The translations under genes and the position numbers were made by a program. The notes under the pieces were generated by a model. It did not search any database. It worked only from the letters and a program-made list of their open reading frames with translations, and was not told the origin of the DNA. From Caecitellus pseudoparvulus (Eukaryota; Bigyra: Bicosoecida): DNA of 64,000 nt. Positions 29,115-40,400 of the stretch are shown here, in pieces (within the stretch, counting starts at the first letter, position 1; every line of letters starts with the position of its first letter). The DNA is taken from the NCBI GenBank assembly GCA_965644315.1, contig CBFFRQ010000041.1:62001-126000 (forward strand), written 5' to 3'.

Positions 29115-29915
29115 CTACCCACCCCCCACCTTGCCTGCCTCAATGCACCCCTTGCACCGCCGCCTGCGCCCCAGACCCCACTGGCGCTTGCTGAAGCGCC
29201 CAGGGGGCAAGCTGGCCCCGCATGCACTGCACTGTCGTGTGGCTGGGCGGGGGCCGGCGCCACTGCGCGAAGGCGAGGCGGCACTCACTGGCGCCGCTGC
29301 CCCCCTACCACCCCTTCGAGCCCCCCCTCGCCCCCCCTTGCCCCTGCTGTACACACTGGCCTTGCACGTGAGAGCAGGGCACTGCAGATGGTGCGTCGTG
29401 TGGCGCGTGAGGGGGGCCAGGCTGGCAGGTGGCAGGTCGCCGCCGTCACAGGGTGGCGTGACCAGGAACACGCCAGTCAGCCCAGCAGAGGCAGCTTGGC
29501 TCAGCACACGCCCAAAGTCGCGGTCCAGGGAGATGACTGCCACGGCAGTGCTGGCGCGCAGGGCGGGGAAATCGTGCGTGTCACGCAGGACGCGCTGCAC
29601 CGCCTCGGCCAGCAGGCGGTCTGCCATCTCCTTACGCCCCACGCAAATGTCCAGCACTTGCACGCCAGCCCGCCCCAGGGCCTTGCGTGTGGCACTGGGC
29701 ACAGCAGGCGGGTTCAGCGCCACCTGCCACCGCAGCATGGTCAGCCGGCCAGCGCCCAGCGCACCCTGCAACGCCTGCGTCACCTCCTGCAACGCAGCAG
29801 CTAGCCCACCAGCGCCGCCCACGACAAAGACATTCTCAATGTCCCAGACGACGTGCACGCGCACAGGCGGAGGGTCTGCGGGGACCACCTGCGCCTGGCT
29901 ACTGCCGCAGCCCAT
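29115..29915 (-). CDS. NYN-domain (PIN-like) putative RNase with N-myristoylation signal and C-terminal zinc finger
   Basis: The frame from ATG 29915 gives 266 residues. It begins MGCGSSQAQ, a strong N-myristoylation and palmitoylation signal. A longer frame upstream lacks similarity. Residues 20-180 fit a NYN domain: RVHVVWDIENVFVVGG with the first acidic residue, and AVAVISLDRDFGRVLSQA with the later Asp pair. They end in a Rossmann-like TGVFLVTP strand. NYN domains of the MARF1/LabA group cut RNA. The C-terminus has CSACG, an FSKRQWG motif and CKGC, a CxxC...CxxC treble-clef finger preceded by a Gly/Arg-rich linker that could bind RNA. A membrane-anchored NYN nuclease would be unusual. CENP-X follows on the same strand. 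Confidence 0.72.
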   Translation of the reverse strand: MGCGSSQAQVVPADPPPVRVHVVWDIENVFVVGGAGGLAAALQEVTQALQGALGAGRLTMLRWQVALNPPAVPSATRKALGRAGVQVLDICVGRKEMADRLLAEAVQRVLRDTHDFPALRASTAVAVISLDRDFGRVLSQAASAGLTGVFLVTPPCDGGDLPPASLAPLTRHTTHHLQCPALTCKASVYSRGKGGRGGARRGGRGAAAPVSAASPSRSGAGPRPATRQCSACGASLPPGRFSKRQWGLGRRRRCKGCIEAGKVGGG

Positions 29916-30185
29916 GCTGCCGGGTGCAAGACCACCTTGCTCAGCCCAGCTGTGAAGGGGGGTGCACGTGAAGCTGTGCCTGCCTGCCCAAGCATTCTGC
30001 AGATTGAGCACAAAGTTTAGAACTCTTGCAGACCGCGCATTGTGCGTACAGTGCCTTTCTGTCGACTGGCTTGTGGAGCGTGCCTGGCACACACAGGCAT
30101 GCTGGCTGCACGCCGATCTTGGCACAGCGCTCCAACCACCGCCTTCTTGAAGTGCTGCACACAGTGGACAAGCGCCTATCACATC

Positions 30186-31675
30186 ATGGCCGCAGAAGGC
30201 CCCTCGCTGCCTGCGAAAAGCTCCACGTACATCGTCAAGGATGGTGCGAAGGGTGGCCTTGCCGTTTCGCCTGCGTTTCGTAGGACACACCGCCTCGCCT
30301 CGGTTTTGCAGGCCTGCGGCACGTGCCGGCGTACTCCTTCACCCACCGAGTGAATGCAAAAGGAAGGTGGTTGGGGAAACCCCTTCGCGAAGTGCTGCAG
30401 CATGAGTTCAGCGCCCAGAGCGCCGAGTACTGGGAGGGTGCGGCTGGGAAGACGCTGTGGCTGGAGGAGAGGCCCAAGCGCCAGGGCAAGCGCAGCAGGG
30501 AGCGCGGGGCAGAGGAGGCAGCAGCTGGCCCTGCCGCGCCGACGCGCATCCCCTTCACGCTGGACACCATCGTGACCCCCAACACAGTGCTGGTGCACAC
30601 CGCTGAGCGGCAGGAGCCGCCCATTCCGTACGCCCCTGTCCCTGTGACGCACGCCGCCGACGGCGTGCTGGTGATCGACAAGCCAGTGGGGGTGCAGATG
30701 CACCCGTCTGGCGCGGCACGCCTGAACACGCTGGTGTACATCGCCCAGGCGGAGGGGGGGCTGCCCGCCCTCCCTCGCCTGGCCTACCGCCTGGACAGGG
30801 TGACGTCAGGGCTGGTGCTGGCGGGGCAGGACGCACAGGCATCCAGGCACCTGGCCTCCCTCCTGTCCCAGCCCGCTTGCACCAAGGCATACCTCGTGCG
30901 AGTGGCGGGGGACGTGGCCGGCAGTCTGGCTGGGCAACCAGCCTCCCTGCCCACCCTGCCCACCAACACCGCCCCCTCCACACACAGCCTGGATGCGAGG
31001 GGTGCACCAGCGTACCGGCCATCGGACTTCCGGGCCCTGGGCGGGGCCCCCATTGACCTGCAGGGTGACGGGTGTGCCTGGTGGCACGGGGGCGTGCCTC
31101 GCCCCTCCCACAGCAGCATGCGGGCAGCGGTGCCAGTGACGCCACAGACGCTGCAAGTGGATGACTCCCTTGCGCCTGACTGCACGGGGCTGCGTTGGGC
31201 GGAGGAGGGTGTGGGCGGGGCAGCCTCTCGCACGGCGTTGGTGGCGGCGCCCATTGCGTTGCTGAATCCCCGCATCGGCCTGCACACGGTGCACCCAGCA
31301 GGCAAGCCTGCCTCCACGACGGTGCGGGTGCTGGCGTATCACGCCGGCTCAGACACGAGCTTGGTGCAGGCCGTGCCGCTGACGGGGCGCACGCACCAGA
31401 TCCGGCTGCACATGTGGTGGCTGGGGCACCCAGTCGTTGGCGACGCCGCCTGTGGCTGGGTGCCGCGTGCTGCGCAGGAGGGGCTGGCGCCAACCGGCGG
31501 TGTGTGCCTGCATGCGCTGCGGTACAGCGGCGAGGGGTGGGCCTTCTCTGTGCCGCCGCCCTCCTGGGCACAGGCTTTTCTTGCAAGGGAAGCAGGCTCC
31601 ACCCCGACACCAGGCATGGCCAGCGAGGCGGGCAGCGCTCGAGCACGCACAGAATCTGAAGATGCCACAAAATGA
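30186..31675 (+). CDS. RluA-type pseudouridine synthase, RPUSD2/PUS9/RIB2-like
   Basis: Exon 1 (30186-30252) and exon 2 (30312-31675) with a 59-nt intron give 476 residues. The join produces GLRHVPAYSFTHRVNAKGRW. This matches the eukaryotic RPUSD2/PUS9 start 'GLRKV.PY.F.....VK.RW.G', which is the reason for the splice choice. A shorter 32-nt intron is possible but loses the Gly. The catalytic core has VLVIDKPVGVQMHPSG, the active-site motif YRLDRVTSGL, and the late motif LTGRTHQIRLHMWWLGHPVVGD. PUS9-type enzymes modify U32 of tRNAs in cytosol or mitochondria. A low-complexity insert of about 110 residues splits the catalytic region. The stop is 9 bp before the first ATG of the ASCH frame. Confidence 0.87.
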
Positions 31676-31684
31676 ACCCCCTTC

Positions 31685-33189
31685 ATGCGCACCGCCGCCA
31701 CAGCCCCTGGAGGCCGTGTGTCGTTGCGGTTGCGCGGCACGCAGCAGCGCCGTCAGGACGAGGTTGGCAAGGACCAGGCAGGCAGCTCATCTGCCACGCC
31801 AACGCCAGGCGCCAGCGCGGACGTGCCGGCGCCCAGCAGCCCCAGCCCCGATGGAAACCAGCGCATAATGGAGAAGGATTCGAACATGACAGTGTGTGGG
31901 CGCATGCGGGCTATCACGGTGCAGCAGGTGCGTGCGATGGGCGCCTGGCAGAGTGTGACGTGGTGATGCAGCCGCTCCACTTCCGGCGTCTCTTGACCTG
32001 CTGCTTTCCCCCGCCCGTGCAGCCCCTCGCCAGCGCCCTCGTGCAAGGCGTGCGGGACGTGGAAGTGCGCACGTTCCAAACAAGTGCCATGGGCGGCCTC
32101 TGGCTCTGCGTGCACGCCGGGAAGAGCAGCCGCACCCTGTCCTCGGCGCGCCTGCAAGCCGTGCGCCAGCTGTGGCCAGACATGCCCCCCAAGGCTGACC
32201 TGCTGCGGCAGACGGGCTGCATGCTGGGCTTTGTGCGTGTTCGTGCCATCATCCCCACAAAAGTCGCCCCTGCTGCCGACAATCCGTGGGTCATCCTCGC
32301 CGAGGCGGAGCGAGGGGGTGCGGAATCAGGGACGCAGCAGCCGACGTTCGCGTGGCTCGTGGACAAGGCCGTGCAGCTGCCACAGCCCATCCCACTGCCT
32401 CGGGGCCAACTCCGCATTTGGTGGGTGAACTCTGACTTGTCTGGCCAGCTGGAAACGGCCCTCGCCGAGGCGTTGGCCAACGGTGCATTCGTCTTTCATG
32501 CGGGCGGACGGCACAAATCCCCACCGACACGTGCGCTCCAATCTGCGCCCCAGACGGGCGGTGAGGGGCCAGCACTCGCAATCACGCATGGTTCTTCCTC
32601 CCAGTCAGTGGTCCCTTCCATTTTCGCGCTGCTGGCGAAGGGTGCAGGGGGCCACCCGCCTGCGCCGCCCTTCCGTGCCGCGCTGACCGCATCCACCCTC
32701 CCCACACCCTTTGCCATGCACTCGCAGCCTGCCACACTGCCCAGCCTCAACACGGGGGCACTGCAAGCAGGCTGGGCGAAGATGCAAGGCACTGCGCCGG
32801 CTTCTGCTGCGGCAGGGGCCTCCCCCACCTCGCACCTTCTGCTCTTCGCCCCAGGCGCAGCAAGGTCCACCGCTGACTTGCGCCTGCTGCAACGCGCGTC
32901 CACACGCCAGACGGCGACACCATGGGCACCTCTAGCTGGTCCCAGCCACGCGCCCTCCAGTCCAAAACCCACCACTCACCTTCCTGGCCTGCTGTCTGTT
33001 GGAGATGGCGCTGCGCCGCAACTTCGTGGGGGGTGGCATGCGTCTGCCGCAAAGGCTGCCAAACGCTCCAGGCAGCGCGACGACAGCGCGAGCAGCACAG
33101 CAGGCACGAGCAGCCAGTCTTCCAAGACGCCCCGCCTGTCCACACCCGAGGATGAGACGGATGATCCTGGCACAGGTGCTGCCGAGTAG
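31685..33189 (+). CDS. ASCH-domain protein
   Basis: Exon 1 (to 31927) and exon 2 (32023-33189) with a 95-nt intron give up to 469 residues. The junction creates MRAITVQQPLASALVQGVRD, followed by VEVRTFQTS and LWLCVHAGK. These are the first strands of an ASCH domain ('LTV.QPWA..I..G.K..E.R.W..... LWIHA'). Later TGCMLGFVRVRAI and VDKAVQLPQPIPLPRGQLRI complete the PUA-like barrel. ASCH domains bind RNA and occur in TRIP4/ASC-1. The last 250 residues are disordered and end with a basic KRSRQR and acidic tail. The earliest ATG is 31685, only 9 bp after the previous stop. The in-frame ATG at 31868 may be the true start and would leave space for a promoter. Confidence 0.68.
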
Positions 33190-33367
33190 GGCGGCGCGAG
33201 CGACCGACGCGGGGTCACACGCCGCCACCCTCCGCCTGGGCGCGCTCCCCCCCCGCATTCACGGCCTCTCAAAACTAATGTACGACAACACTGCAACTGT
33301 TTTGCCGGCTGCCTCTTGCGCAGGGCAAGGGGCGAGGACTCTGCACTTGAGTGTTCACCGCACAAGC

Positions 33368-35581
33368 ATGGGGTGTGGGGGTTCGAAATCCGCAGGCGGT
33401 GCGCCTGCAGACGCCCCCGGCCACCATGGCGAGCCTGGCATGAGCGTCGCTGCGACGAACAAGCACATGTTGGCGCTGCAAGCCAATGGCGGCGGCTCTG
33501 TCCTGCTCAGCGCGGGCGCCGGCCGTGAAGCGACACCCGTGGCGCCACGAGCAGTCGCCGATGGTGCAGTGTCCCACGTGCCTTCCCGCGGCGGCAGCTA
33601 CCTCATCGCATTTGGAGCGCAAGAGGAGCACTACACGCTTGGCAGCGCTTTCCAGCACCCTGAACCCCTGCCTGCGACGCGGCAAGTGTACATCGTGCAG
33701 CCTGAAGGCGGCAAAGTGCTGCGAGTGTCGTACGGGTGCGCTGGCGCTGCGTGCAGCTGACCTGCCGTGTCAACCCACCTTCACGCCCAGCCCCCGCTGC
33801 GCGTGCCTGGCGCAGGTATGCGTCACAAGCAGGTCACCACCAGTCTTCAGGGGAGAAGGTGAACCAGGACAGCCTGTTGGCTGCAGAGTGCCTGGGCGGC
33901 ATGGAGCAGTGCGTGCAGCACAGGCGCTCAACTTCCGCAAGCACGCAAGGCACGCTGCAGCTGTGCCCGCGTCCCCGCCTTGCGCAGCATCGCGCTTTGG
34001 GCAGTGTTCGACGGCCACGGACCTCGAGGGGAGGACGCCTCCGTGCGTTGCTCTTGCGTGGCGCCGCCTGCGCTGCCCCTGTCTGACCTGCCTCGCGCCG
34101 CCCCTTCACAGCACTTCTGCCGGCACCACCTGGCCGCGACAGTGACCAGCGACAGCCGCGGGCGCACCAAGACCTTCCGGTCTGACCCTGTGCGTGCCTT
34201 GCGGGAGGCTTTCCCCCGCCTGCACAGGCACCTCGTGGCAGCCGCCCAAGCCTCCGCCGTGGCCGGTGCCAGCAGCGCGAGCGCCAGCATTGGGCGTGGT
34301 GGAACCGGCGGGCCAGCCGCATCAGGGGGGGACAGCCTCGTCCTGCCCTCCGGCACGCCCACCGTGGGCAGTGGCGTGGTGTCTGGCAGTGGCGTGTTGA
34401 AGACAGGCTTCACGCCCTGGCGGTCAGTGGACACGGACGTGTCTGGCTGCACCGCCAACGCGGTCATGGTGGTGGGTGGCAACTTGCTCTGCGGCAACGT
34501 GGGGGACAGCCGCTCCATCCTCGTGTCCAGGGCGCAGCGTGGCGCGGCACCCGCGGCTGGCGGCGGCTCTGCCAACCCTCACCTGGGCACTGTGCGGGTG
34601 GCGGCACTGTCCAAGGACCACAAGCCGGGTCGGGCAGAGGAGCGTGCTCGCATCTCCCGCACAGACGCGCAGATCATCTCCGAGAGCATGCTGCTGCCGC
34701 ACGGCGACCCTGATAAGCTGTACGTGTGCCGCAAGGTGGGCTCCAGCATCAAGTACGGCGTGCTGTTCAGCCGCAGCATCGGGGACCTGGACTCCCACAC
34801 GCACCTGGGCCTGACGGCAGAGGCAGAGGTGCGCACACACACGCTGCAGCCAGACAGCGACCAGTTCGTCGTCCTGGCCACCGACGGCGTCTGGGACTTC
34901 ATGTCCAACAAGGACGTGGCCAGGGTCACGGCGCGCTCCCTGGCTGCTTCCTGGCAGGCGGCGAGGGCAGAGGCGCAGGGAAGCGGCGGAAGGGGGGACA
35001 CGCCCTCCTACCGCCTGCACGCTGACGCCCAGCGCGCTGCGGAGGACGTCGTGGCGTCTGCCACGCGCAAGTGGGACCGGGCGGCCATGGGGCGGCAGGA
35101 TGACATCACCGTGCAGGTGCTGGCGTTCACGTGGATGTCCCCGGCCGAGGCGGAGGCGGATGCCGCCGCATGGAGTGCCTGGTACCGCAGTCGGACGGCA
35201 CCCCAGCCCCAGGCGGGTGGGGCTGGGGCGGCCGGGGCGCCGGTTCCCACCCCAGGCGGGTTGCCCAGTGCCCCGTCAGCGGAGAGCGTGGGGGAGGTGG
35301 ACATCACGCTGGATGTGGGCTCGCCGGGGGGGTATGCCAGTGGGGACGAGGCCAGTGGGGAGGAAGACAGCGGGGAGCAGGGTGCGGCGGGTGGTGGGTC
35401 GGAGGATGCGGCGGCACGCCCGCCGCACCTTGCACCAGCGCCAGCCACCGTGGACAGCCCCAAAGCCAGTGCCGCCTCCACGGACCCCGCCAGTGAGTAT
35501 GCCACAGCGGCGGGCAGTGCAGATGGCGAGTATGGCGTGGATGAATTCGGGTTCCGGCACGACCACGGCTATGACGAGTGA
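33368..35581 (+). CDS. PP2C-type protein phosphatase with N-myristoylation signal
   Basis: Four exons (33368-33735, 33816-33908, 33988-34042, 34112-35581) give 661 residues. The start MGCGGSKSAGG is an N-myristoylation signal. PP2C motifs follow in order: VLRVSYGYASQAG, KVNQDSLL, LWAVFDGHGPRGEDAS, LLCGNVGDSRSIL, SKDHKP, SRSIGDLDSH, FVVLATDGVWDFMSNKDVAR and GRQDDITVQVLAF. The Asp residues in DGHG, TDG and DD bind the two metal ions that activate water for dephosphorylation of Ser/Thr. The arrangement resembles the large MGC-type PP2Cs of plants and protists. The last 150 residues are acidic and disordered. Introns are 80, 79 and 69 nt; the second contains CAACTTCCGC. Upstream gap to the ASCH stop is 178 bp. 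Confidence 0.92.
33929..33938. promoter_or_regulatory. CAACTTCCGC element in PP2C intron 2
   Basis: It lies 20 bases inside the second intron, in gene direction. Confidence 0.45.
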
Positions 35582-35677
35582 GGCTAGGCGGGGTTTGGGA
35601 GCGCAGCAAAACCCAATTGGCCATGAGGCACATCGAGGAAAGGCCGACTGAGCATACCTTAATTCAGTGTGTGCAAC

Positions 35678-37402
35678 ATGGAGGTGCTGTGCCGGGAGCT
35701 GCAGGGGGCCTCCGGCGGCCGTGCGGCGGCGCAACGGGTGGCTTCCGTTGGAGGTGTGCGTCAAAATCCGCAGCCTCTCGCCGTGCCGCACTTGAAGCAC
35801 CTGGTGACTTCCTCCGGACGGTCCCGCCGCATGGCTCCGTCGCCCTCTGCGCCTTCTATTAAAATCTCCTTCTCCCCCTCCCCCATGCCATCCTACTCGC
35901 GCTCCAGGCGGCGGGAGGGTCTCACGCCGGGCGCTGGAGCGACGCCAAGCGCTCGCCGTCGACGGCGTCCGCCCGGCAGCCGCCTCTTCTCCACGCCCCT
36001 GCACAGCGCTGCCACGTCACGGACTTCACTTGCAAGCGCCACTTCCTCCACCACAGACAGGCGGTCCAGCGTGTTCATGGCTCCGCCGACATCCGGCCCA
36101 CGGGGGGCGGCGCCGTCCCTGCCTCAGGTGCTGCCGCTGCCGTCTGCGCTGGACGCGACGCTGAACCGACCTGCCGTGCCGCCCCCAGCGCACACTGGCC
36201 TGGAAGCCGACCCGCCAGCAGCTGCTCGCCCCGTCTTGCAGTTGCCAGGCGAAGACACCCCCCCCGCTGCCACTGCGCACCACGCGTGGGCAGGAGCGTA
36301 CTCCGCCGCCCTGCCACGCCGCCTGGGCAGCACGCCCTCTGGCCACGCAGAGGCCTCTGCCGTGGAAGGCATGGCGCTGGCTGTCGCCGCAGGCCTGACT
36401 CGGCAGTCCGTCACGCGCCCCGCCCCATCAGCTGCACCCCTCGCTGGCCCCGCCTCTTGGCACGAGTGCCGTGGAGGCCCGGGCGATGACAGTGCTCCGA
36501 CGACGCCGACTGGGCAACAGCCCGCACTCGCCCACGATGGTGAAGGGCATGACGGGGATGAAGGCGTGCCCCCTGCCCTGGTCCAGGCCGTGCTGGACAA
36601 GGTATACGCCCGCATCGTGTCCAGCGCCAGCACGGACTGGGCCACCCTTTTTCGCACGCTGGGGCTGGGCGAGGTGCACGATGGGGACACGGTGCAGCCG
36701 GAGGACGTCGAGTACGACTCCCTCATCCCCCTGGGCACCCTGGCCGTGGCAGGGGACATGTCACCCTCCTCCCTCCGCACCTTCCTGCCGCGTTCAGGCG
36801 TATTACTCACCCAGGACGCCCCCCTGCCCCTGCCTGCAGTGGACGTGTTGCCCAGCGGCAAGGTGGCTGAGGTGGCCAGAGCAGCAGACGCCGCTGGGCG
36901 CACCGTGCAGTGCCTGCCCCCCACCAGCATCCCGCGCCCCCGCTCAGCACTGTCCCCTGCCGCTGCCGCCCGCCGCCACCTGCCGTCATGGGCGCCCCCC
37001 CTCCCGGCCAACGTCACGGGCGTGTCCCCCGGTACCACCCGGCGAGCTGAGGCCGACTGGGAGCACGCCTTCTCGGCAGCCTACCTGGATGCCGTGCATG
37101 GTCGGCGGCCGCGTGACGGGGACGCCGTGGGCGTCACGGTGTCCGGCACAGTGGCGGACTTGCTCTCGGACCATCGCATGGCGAGCATGGTGCGGCAGGC
37201 AGCAGCCAGTCGCCTGCACCGTGCGTGGGAACACAGGGAGGCCCTGGACCGTCTGCGCCAGCGCATGGAGCGGGAGCTGGGCGGGGAGGCTGCTGAGGTG
37301 GCGCACCTAGCTCAGGGCGTGCTGCCGGGTGCCCTGGCGCGGCAGGGTGAGGAGGAGTGGGAGCGAGGCAGCCCGCCGCCGCCCCCGCCGCCACAGGCCT
37401 GA
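35678..37402 (+). CDS. Unknown protein, 574 residues
   Basis: The frame runs from ATG 35678 (MEVLCREL) to TGA at 37402. I recognise no family. The first 240 residues are basic and Ser/Pro/Arg-rich, like a disordered or microtubule-binding-like region, with SYSRSRRREG and SARRRRRPPGSR. A middle part (EGVPPALVQAVLDKVYARIV, then TDWATLFRTLGLGEVHDGD) looks helical. Near the C-terminus there is a long amphipathic stretch (WEHREALDRLRQRMERELGG) that could be coiled coil, then a poly-Pro tail. The ATG at 35831 (MAPSPS) is an alternative start. The stop is 32 bp from the convergent EF-hand gene stop. No intron is evident. Confidence 0.55.
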   Translation: MEVLCRELQGASGGRAAAQRVASVGGVRQNPQPLAVPHLKHLVTSSGRSRRMAPSPSAPSIKISFSPSPMPSYSRSRRREGLTPGAGATPSARRRRRPPGSRLFSTPLHSAATSRTSLASATSSTTDRRSSVFMAPPTSGPRGAAPSLPQVLPLPSALDATLNRPAVPPPAHTGLEADPPAAARPVLQLPGEDTPPAATAHHAWAGAYSAALPRRLGSTPSGHAEASAVEGMALAVAAGLTRQSVTRPAPSAAPLAGPASWHECRGGPGDDSAPTTPTGQQPALAHDGEGHDGDEGVPPALVQAVLDKVYARIVSSASTDWATLFRTLGLGEVHDGDTVQPEDVEYDSLIPLGTLAVAGDMSPSSLRTFLPRSGVLLTQDAPLPLPAVDVLPSGKVAEVARAADAAGRTVQCLPPTSIPRPRSALSPAAAARRHLPSWAPPLPANVTGVSPGTTRRAEADWEHAFSAAYLDAVHGRRPRDGDAVGVTVSGTVADLLSDHRMASMVRQAAASRLHRAWEHREALDRLRQRMERELGGEAAEVAHLAQGVLPGALARQGEEEWERGSPPPPPPPQA

Positions 37403-37415
37403 CTCGGCGCTGGGG

Positions 37416-37428
37416 AATGCATGCATTG
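37416..37428. terminator. AATGCATGCATTG palindrome, candidate shared 3'-end signal
   Basis: This 13-bp near-perfect palindrome fills the 32-bp gap between two convergent stop codons. It is made of two overlapping AATGCATTG-type units, one per strand. A further ATTGCATG follows at 37437, just inside the opposing gene end. Confidence 0.45.
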
Positions 37429-37434
37429 TCGCGC

Positions 37435-40400
37435 TCATTGCATGTTGGCCAGGAGGGCGTCTGCCGCCGCTAGCGTCTCGGCGCTGTCCAGCTTGGCCTG
37501 GCCAGGGTCGGGCCCCAGGCGCAAGTCCCCTCCGAAGGTGCTGTGGCTGACGGTGTGCCAGACACCGGAGCCCAGCGGGCCTGTACCAGGGCGCCGGGGT
37601 CCGCCCTTGCTCTCCACGTTGCGCTGGGAGGGGGTGCGGCCCCCGCCCCGAGATGTGGTACGGTCAGGCACCAGTGCGGTGGACGCGCCCAGTGTGCTGC
37701 TGCTGCCTCCGCCGCCCCACCGCGTGCTGGCCAGGGAGGCAGTGGAGGAGCCTAGCAGCGGCACCAGCATGCCGCCTGACCGGGCGGGGGGCATGCTGGA
37801 GGTGGACCGCATACTGGCAGCACTCTGCGATGCCGCGAGCACATTCGCAGCAGCCGCGCGCACCCGAGCCGAGGCTGGCAGACTGGCGCGTCCCGATCCA
37901 CCAGGCTGCGAAGTGCCTGCCCCAGACAGGCGCCCACGGGCTGTGGAGGCGCCCGGCGGCGCCTGCCTGGCCAGGGAGGTGGACGAGCCGCCCAGCGGCA
38001 GACGAATGCCTGCCTTGCGCAGCCGCTTCAGCGTCGCGTCCCGGGCCGTGTCTTGGCGCAGCAGGGCGATGTCGCCGGTGCTGGCCAGGCCGGAGCTGTC
38101 AATCAGCGCCGCCGCCAGGCCCTGTGTCCCCGACGCCGCCTTGCCCTTGCGCCGGCGTTTGCCTTTCTTGCCCTTGCGGGGCTTGCCGGGCGCATCGCGG
38201 GCAGACCTGGGGGGATGAGGGACAGGGTTCTCCCCTGGACCCCGCCCCTCTGCGATGAGGCGGGACAGGGACTCCATCGCCCCGCTCAACGTGCGTGAGG
38301 GGTGCGGGTCCGTGCCGGAGCCCGCCGTGTCCAGCGACGCAGTGCTGGGCGGCACGGGGCCCAGGATGACACTGGCAGCCGCCTGGCCCACTGCGTCTTC
38401 TGTCCCGCCCGGTTTGTGCGGCTGTGGGGGGGCGGCTGCTCGGCGGGCCCGGCGGGCGGGGCGGGCAGGCGTGCCCAAGTGACCAGGAGCCGAGGCGGCG
38501 GGGCGCAGGGGGCTGGTCGGCGCCGGTGGCGGGGGTGTGGGCTGCACGGCAGGGTGGCCGCTGCCAGGCCGCTTGCTCGCTCCCCGACCTCCTCCCCGTC
38601 GAGGCAGGGACGCGAGACTGGCAGCAGCACCCGAGCGGCCTGAGGCACCAGTGGCTCGCAGCACCCGCCCAGAGGCTGACGAGGGCATGACGGCATCCAG
38701 GGTGGATACGACGCCTCCGAAGTCCCTTGCGGGGACGGGCGGGTCCACCCTGGCGATGATGCGGGTCATGTCCAGGGCCGGCACGGGCGGCGACGCGCTG
38801 CTACTGGCCACTGCTGGCACGCCATCGCCGCCGCCGTGTCCACTCTCCTTGGCCTGCCGGTCCACGGCGTGCACGTGCAGGGCTGCGTGCACCGTGGCTC
38901 GTTCCGCGGCGGACTGCCGTCGCTGGGCGGCACGCTGCGCCACCTCCTCCGCCCGCACTGTGGACTCGCGCAGGTACTGCTGGTAGTGTTTGCCCCCCAC
39001 AACCTCCCCGCCCTCCGTCACGATCTGGTGGCCATCCAGAGAGTACAGCACCTCCCCTCGCGCCTGGGCTGAGACACGGGCGAGACCGATCCGGCCGCTG
39101 CTGCTGGCCACCTCAGCGTGTGTGCGGCTCAGGCCATCTGTCCCGCCCACACTTGATGCCATGCCTCGCGCAGAGGTGGCGGGCGGGCCCAGGTGCGCCA
39201 GGCGTGCCTTGGAGGCGGCGCCGTCCCCGCCTCCGTGCAGGCGCCGACCTGTGCCCGGCGCACGCACACGCAGTGCCGCCGCCACGGCCCGCTTGCCGTC
39301 CGCGCCTCCGTTTGCCAGGAGCAGGGGATCACTCAGCGCACGGGCCATGGCGGTGGAGCCCGCGTCCGGCAGCAGGGCGTGAGCAGAGGCGGAAGGCGCC
39401 ATGTCTGCGCCGACCTGCTCACTGCGCTGCCCCTGTCGTCGGGGTGATGACACGCCGAGGCCTGTGTCCACACGTCGCGCGTTGGACTCGTGCGCATCGG
39501 CCGCGATGCCGCCAGGCCGGCGCAGGGCGCGCCCGATGCCAAAGACATCCCTCGTGTTGCCGCCGCCAGACAGGTGTTGCCGCAGCAGGTCCGCCTGGGC
39601 TGCGGAGGACACCACCGCCACCGGGACACCGCTGGCTCCCATGGCTGTCGTGAGCATGGTCTTGTCTGCCAGGATGCCGCCGCGCTGGCCTGGACGGGAG
39701 AGGGCCCGCTTCACGCCCTCCACGGCACTGGTGGCTGCGTCAGTGGTGGCGTGCCCGCCTGCCGTGGTGAAGGCAGGCCGGGCCTTGGCCTTGGCGCGGG
39801 GCTCGTGGCCGCCCCGCCCCCCCTTGCCCCGGTGCGTCACGCCGTACAGCTGCCCAGTGCCCCCCCGCGGCGACAAGTTCAGCGTCGCCACCGCGCCGTG
39901 CCGCCACGCCACTGACTCGGACACAGACACGTCCGAGTCCTCGCCGCTGTCTGAGGCATCGTCCGCGCCCAGGCCGCGTGTGCGTGCTCGGGCTGTGAGG
40001 GCCATGGTGCGTGCCAGGGCGGCGCGTGTGCGCTGTGCCACGGCCGCCTTGCGCAAGGACGTGTCCACGCTGGCCAGGACATTGGCAGCAGCTTCTGCGT
40101 GGGCGGAGCTAGTGGCCTCTGCCTTCTGCGCGGCACGGCGCTCACCCACCAGGCGCGCCTTGCCACTGCGCACCGTGAGCAGTGCCCGTCGACCCCGCAT
40201 GAGGCTGGCAGCCGTGTGGCTGGACTGCCGGTAGTACCCGGCTGGCCCAGCAGCTCGGCGTTGCAGGGCGGCTTTGCGATCATGGCGCCGGCGCTGGCGC
40301 TGCGCCTCGGCAGCACGCTCCTCCGCCAAGCGCTGCTCCACGCCCACCATGCTGGCGATGCGGCGCATGTTGGTCATTTGGGCGAGGTGCCGCAGGGCCA

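Noticed and set aside
30253-30311. 32-nt alternative intron in the RPUSD2-like gene
   Set aside because: The 59-nt choice restores the conserved GLRHV start of the family and is closer to the other intron sizes.
33366-33410. tRNA-like T-arm sequence GGGGGTTCGAAATCCGC
   Set aside because: No acceptor or anticodon stem can be formed around it, and it codes for the MGCGGSKSAGG start of the PP2C.
1257-34111. Introner-type mobile introns
   Set aside because: The introns share splice-site style, length and in some cases the 10-bp element, but the rest of their sequences is unrelated, so they are not copies of one element.
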